From Paracidovorax oryzae ATCC 19882 (GTDB taxonomy: Bacteria; Pseudomonadota; Gammaproteobacteria; Burkholderiales; Burkholderiaceae_C): a DNA stretch of 37,143 bases. The number at the start of each line of letters is the position of its first letter. Position 1 is the first letter of the stretch. Location of the stretch: contig NZ_JMKU01000035.1 of the NCBI RefSeq assembly GCF_000687165.1, positions 1 to 37,143 of the forward strand, given 5' to 3'. The notes under the pieces were generated by a model that was not told the DNA's origin, ran no database searches, and saw nothing but the letters and a program-made list of their open reading frames with translations. Positions 34,403 to 37,143 of this stretch are shown here, piece by piece. Both the position numbers and the translations under genes were made by a program.

Positions 34403-36069
34403 TGCGCCCCTCCATTCCTACCGTGGCGGAAAGAAACGACATGACGACGACCGAGAAGAACGCGCCGCCGCTGCTGTCCGTGCGCGAACTCACCGTGCAC
34501 GGCCCGCTGGAGCGCCCGCTGCTCGATGCCGTCTCCTTCGATGTGCCGGCCGGCGGCGTGGTGGCCCTGGTGGGCGAATCGGGCAGCGGCAAGACCATGG
34601 CCGGGCGTGCCGTGCTCGGCCTGCTGCCGCCCCAGGTGCGCCAGAGCGGCGGCCGCGTGCTGCTGCAGGGCCGCGACGTGGGCACGCTGTCGGCCCGGTC
34701 GCTGCGTGCGCTGCGCGGCTGCGATGTGGGCATGGTGTTCCAGGAGCCCATGGTGTCGCTCAACCCGGCCATGACCATTGCCGAGCAGTTGTTCGAGGGC
34801 CTGCGCCTGCACGAGAAGGTGACCACGGCCCAGGCACGCGAGCGCGCCATCGCCATGCTGCGCCGCGTGCAGATCGCCGATCCCGAGCGCTGCCTGGCCT
34901 CGTACCCGCACCAATTCTCGGGTGGCATGCGCCAGCGCATCATGCTGGCCTCGGTGATGCTGCTCAAGCCGCGCCTGCTGATCGCCGACGAGCCCACCAC
35001 GGCGCTCGATTCGCTGAGCCAGCGCGAGGTCATGGAGATCATGGCCGAACTCACGCGCACCGAGGGAACGGCCGTGCTGCTCATCACGCACGACCTGGGG
35101 CTGGTGGCCCGCTATGCGCAGTCCGTGGTGGTGCTGGAAAAGGGCCGCCTTGTCGAGGCCGGCCCCGTGCGCAGCGTGCTCGCTGCACCGCGCCAGGCCT
35201 ATACGAAGAGCCTGATCGATGCCTTGCCCCAGCGCAGTGCCCCGCGCCCTGCGCGGCCGGCGCAGGCGCCGCTGATCGAGGCGAAGGATGTGCAGGTGAG
35301 CTTTCCGGGTACTCGCCAGGGCTGGCTGTCCAGGTCCGAGCCCAAGCTGGCGGTGCGCGGTGTGTCGCTGGCCATCCAGCCGGGCGAGGTGGTGGCGGTG
35401 GTGGGCGGATCGGGCTCGGGCAAGACCACGCTGGGCCGCGCCATGATCGGCCTGCTGCCCACCGCGGGCGGCGAAGTGTGCTTTCGTGGCACGCCGCTGG
35501 GCGGGGCCCACGCCGCGGGCCGGCGCGAATTCCGCCTGGCCTGCCAGCTGGTGTTCCAGGATCCGTATTCCTCGCTGGATCCACGGCAGCGCGTGCGCGA
35601 CATCGTGGCCGAGCCGCTGCGCCACGGCCCGCCGCTCACGCAGGGCGCGCTGCAGGCCTCGGTGGATGCCATGCTGGCCGAGGTGGGCCTGGCGGGTTTT
35701 GGCGAGCGCTTTCCGCATGCGCTCTCGGGCGGCCAGCGCCAGCGCGTGGCGATCGCGCGCGCCCTGGTGCGCAAGCCCGCCTTCGTGGTGGCCGACGAGC
35801 CTGTGTCGGCCCTGGACATGACCATCCAGAAGCAGGTGCTGGAGCTTTTCAGGCGCCTGCAGGCCGAGCGCGGCTTCGGTTGCCTGTTCATCTCGCACAA
35901 TCTGGCCGTGGTGTCCGAGATCGCCGACCGCATCGTCGTGATGGCAAACGGCCGCATCATCGAAGAAGGCAGCGTGGCCGACATCTTCGACCGGCCGCAG
36001 CAGCCCTACACGCGCGCACTGCTGGAGGCGGCGACGACCAGTGATTTGCTGGCAGAGTTGAGGATGTAG
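34402..36069 (+). CDS. Fused double ATPase of peptide-type ABC importer (DppD-DppF fusion)
   Basis: A 555-residue protein with two complete ATP-binding cassettes, as in GsiA and YejF. Cassette 1: Walker A GESGSGKT at 58-65, signature FSGGMRQRI, Walker B LLIADEPTTALD. Cassette 2: Walker A GGSGSGKTT from residue 335, signature LSGGQRQRVAIARAL, Walker B FVVADEPVSALD. Both sites look functional. The ATG at 34402 overlaps the permease stop (TGATG) and has GGAG upstream; an internal ATG at 34441 also has a plausible ribosome site. It energises import through the two permeases. Confidence 0.95.
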   Translation: MRPSIPTVAERNDMTTTEKNAPPLLSVRELTVHGPLERPLLDAVSFDVPAGGVVALVGESGSGKTMAGRAVLGLLPPQVRQSGGRVLLQGRDVGTLSARSLRALRGCDVGMVFQEPMVSLNPAMTIAEQLFEGLRLHEKVTTAQARERAIAMLRRVQIADPERCLASYPHQFSGGMRQRIMLASVMLLKPRLLIADEPTTALDSLSQREVMEIMAELTRTEGTAVLLITHDLGLVARYAQSVVVLEKGRLVEAGPVRSVLAAPRQAYTKSLIDALPQRSAPRPARPAQAPLIEAKDVQVSFPGTRQGWLSRSEPKLAVRGVSLAIQPGEVVAVVGGSGSGKTTLGRAMIGLLPTAGGEVCFRGTPLGGAHAAGRREFRLACQLVFQDPYSSLDPRQRVRDIVAEPLRHGPPLTQGALQASVDAMLAEVGLAGFGERFPHALSGGQRQRVAIARALVRKPAFVVADEPVSALDMTIQKQVLELFRRLQAERGFGCLFISHNLAVVSEIADRIVVMANGRIIEEGSVADIFDRPQQPYTRALLEAATTSDLLAELRM

Positions 36070-36071
36070 AT

Positions 36072-36165
36072 GCGTTCGCCCAAGTCGTCTTTGGCCAGCC
36101 GGAACACCATGCGATCCAGTGCGAAGATGGATCGGTGGGATGAACGAAAACGCTTGGGAGAACGC
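36072..36165 (+). repeat. Spaced inverted repeat and hairpins between ATPase and SnoaL-like genes
   Basis: GCGTTCGCCCAAG at 36072-36084 pairs with CTTGGGAGAACGC at 36153-36165 (12 of 13). The intervening RNA contains a perfect stem CGATCCA/TGGATCG around a nine-base loop. The right arm includes the GGGAG ribosome site of the next gene, so folding could limit its translation. No gene is supported between 36070 and 36167. Confidence 0.5.
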
Positions 36166-36167
36166 AA

Positions 36168-36557
36168 TTGCAGGCGACCAGCATCAAAGATTTCTACCTC
36201 GCATACATCGCCTGCCTCAACGCGCAGGACTGGTCCCGGCTGGGCGACTTCGTTGACGCCGACGTGCACCACAACAACCGCCCGCTCGGCCTGGCGGGCT
36301 ATCGGGCGATGCTGGAAAACGACTTCGCCACGATTCCGGACCTTCGCTACGAAGTGGAGTTGCTGGTCGCCGATGTGCACTGCGTGGGGAGCCGGCTGGG
36401 GTTCAACTGCTCGCCGCAAGGCGAGTTCCTGGGCCCGCCGGTGAACGGCAGGAGGGTGGTGTTTTCGGAGAATGTGTTCTACGAACTTCGCGATGGCAAG
36501 ATCGCCCGGGTCTGGTCCGTCATCGACAAGTTGGCGATTGAAGCGCAGCTTGCATGA
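36168..36557 (+). CDS. SnoaL-like / NTF2-fold small protein, TTG start
   Basis: A 129-residue single SnoaL/ester-cyclase-like domain. The pattern MQATSIKDFYLAYIACLN, LGLAGYRAMLENDFATIPDL and a C-terminal FSENVFYELRDGKIARVWSVID is characteristic of the fold. The start codon is TTG, with GGGAG seven bases before it; no in-frame ATG is available upstream. SnoaL-like proteins include small cyclases, hydrolases and stress proteins; function unknown. It follows the ABC operon by 98 bases and is close to an IS remnant, so it may be the last intact gene here. Confidence 0.82.
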   Translation: MQATSIKDFYLAYIACLNAQDWSRLGDFVDADVHHNNRPLGLAGYRAMLENDFATIPDLRYEVELLVADVHCVGSRLGFNCSPQGEFLGPPVNGRRVVFSENVFYELRDGKIARVWSVIDKLAIEAQLA

Positions 36558-36582
36558 ACTGGAGGGCATTCTCAAACCTGAA

Positions 36583-36613
36583 GTGCAACACCTGAATCTC
36601 AGGTAACTTGCAC
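36583..36613. mobile_element. Candidate left end of an IS30-family element
   Basis: Just upstream of the IS30 transposase start, GTGCAA (36583-36588) and TTGCAC (36608-36613) flank a perfect hairpin ACCTGA-ATC-TCAGGT (36590-36604). Position and structure fit an IS end, but the other end is absent and the true terminal inverted repeat could not be defined. Confidence 0.4.
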
Positions 36614-36615
36614 AG

Positions 36616-36770
36616 ATGACTTCGCGATACAAGCACTTGCAGCCCGAAGAACGACTCACGCTGGCCTCGCTGGTCCAGCAGGGATGGAGCGGGCGATCCA
36701 TCGCTCGCCTCCTCGGGCGCAGCCCCAGCACCGTGTGCCGGGAGCTGGCACGCAACAGCACGCCTGGCGA
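36616..36770 (+). pseudogene. IS30-family transposase, 5' fragment
   Basis: About 52 codons from ATG 36616 match the IS30 N-terminus: YKHLQPEERLTLASLVQQGW and the HTH region GRSIARLLGRSPSTVCRELA. The family's catalytic DDE domain is absent: after about 36770 the sequence becomes an IS3 fragment on the opposite strand. This is a broken transposase, truncated by deletion or insertion. The exact breakpoint is judged by eye within about ten bases. Confidence 0.85.
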
Positions 36771-37143
36771 CGTAGGCACCGGGCATCGACAGATCCACCG
36801 CGATGTCGATGCACTCGCGGGTGAAGTCATCGGTGACGGTCAGGCATTTGATTCGCCGGCCATTGGCCAGTGCGTCACTCACGAAGTCCAGGCTCCAGGT
36901 CTGGTTGGCACGCGTGGCGGCAACCAGCGGTGTGCGCTCGCCGCGGTACTTCCTGGCCTTGTTGCGCTTGCGTACCGCCAAGCCCTGCTCGCGGTAGAGG
37001 CGATACACCTTCTTGTGGTTGGTGCCTGGAAACTCGCTGCGCAGCATCTCATGCACACGGCGATAGCCAAAGCGCCGCCGCTGCATGGCCACGGCGTGGA
37101 TGCGCTCGCGCAGCCGGACCGTGCAGGCGCCCGGCTGCGGCGG
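36766..37143 (-). pseudogene. IS3-family transposase orfB fragment, both ends incomplete in window
   Basis: Reading leftward from the right edge, the frame gives RRRFGYRRVHEMLRSE, YRLYREQGLAVRKRNK, then ANQTWSLDFVSDALANG and LTVTDDFTREC. These are IS3 orfB features, with the first two acidic residues of the DDE triad. The protein stops matching after about PGAYVA, where the IS30 fragment begins, so the Glu is missing. The frame stays open past the right edge (37143), so its 5' part may continue there. No terminal inverted repeat is seen at the junction. Confidence 0.85.

Noticed and set aside
34276-35898. 540-codon minus-strand frame across the fused ATPase
   Set aside because: Antisense shadow of a gene with two perfect ABC cassettes.
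36006-36830. Minus-strand frame from the ATPase end through the SnoaL gene, with plausible-looking residues near 36070-36130
   Set aside because: It crosses the SnoaL-like gene, whose plus-strand fold pattern and ribosome site are convincing, and has no recognised domain.

Overview
The window is GC-rich bacterial DNA with tightly packed genes. Its content (a Che operon with CHASE3-type MCP, an AcoR-like sigma-54 activator, FadL-type porin, Dpp-like ABC transporter and many soluble oxygenases) fits a betaproteobacterium of the Comamonadaceae, Acidovorax/Paracidovorax-like. The taxonomic call is inference from gene style; there is no rRNA or other marker gene.

Layout. (1) 1-5443, minus strand: a chemosensory operon in the order MCP (no ligand domain) > CheY-like receiver > STAS protein > CheA > CHASE3-type MCP running off the left edge, with ATGA overlaps linking CheY/STAS/CheA. 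(2) 5658-8809: an AraC-type regulator convergent with an AcoR-like sigma-54 activator. (3) 8810-12857: a sigma-54-type promoter and inverted repeats in front of a three-gene operon (SnoaL-FMO flavin monooxygenase, SDR, 2,3-butanediol-dehydrogenase-like Zn enzyme), probably activated by the AcoR-like protein. (4) 13053-23965: a nine-gene minus-strand catabolic cluster (MhpA/PheA-type flavin hydroxylase, two amidohydrolases, a C-C hydrolase-like alpha/beta hydrolase, lipocalin-like protein, cupin, FAH-family hydrolase, two-domain extradiol dioxygenase, FadL porin) with a divergent TetR regulator. It looks lower in GC than its flanks and is the best candidate for an undescribed pathway. (5) 24071-25992: DUF3606 protein, quinone-reductase-like flavoprotein, divergent TetR and a VOC protein. 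(6) 26069-27124: a lipoprotein with a glycine-rich tether and five ~55-residue repeats. (7) 27425-36069: class III aminotransferase, GntR regulator with two winged helices, C45-family amide hydrolase/acyltransferase and a complete peptide-type ABC importer (binding protein, two permeases, fused double ATPase). (8) 36168-37143: a TTG-start SnoaL-like protein, then a wreck of two insertion sequences, an IS30 transposase 5' end abutting an opposed IS3 orfB fragment that leaves the window.

Working together: region 4 reads as uptake of a hydrophobic aromatic through FadL, ring hydroxylation, meta-cleavage by the VOC dioxygenase, and hydrolysis of the products by FAH and alpha/beta hydrolases, with the amidohydrolases acting on a C-N or C-X bond. 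Region 7 reads as import of an N-acylated or peptide-like compound, cleavage by the C45 enzyme and transamination of the amine. Both substrates are unknown. Functions were assigned by reading motifs in translated sequence; no database search was done.
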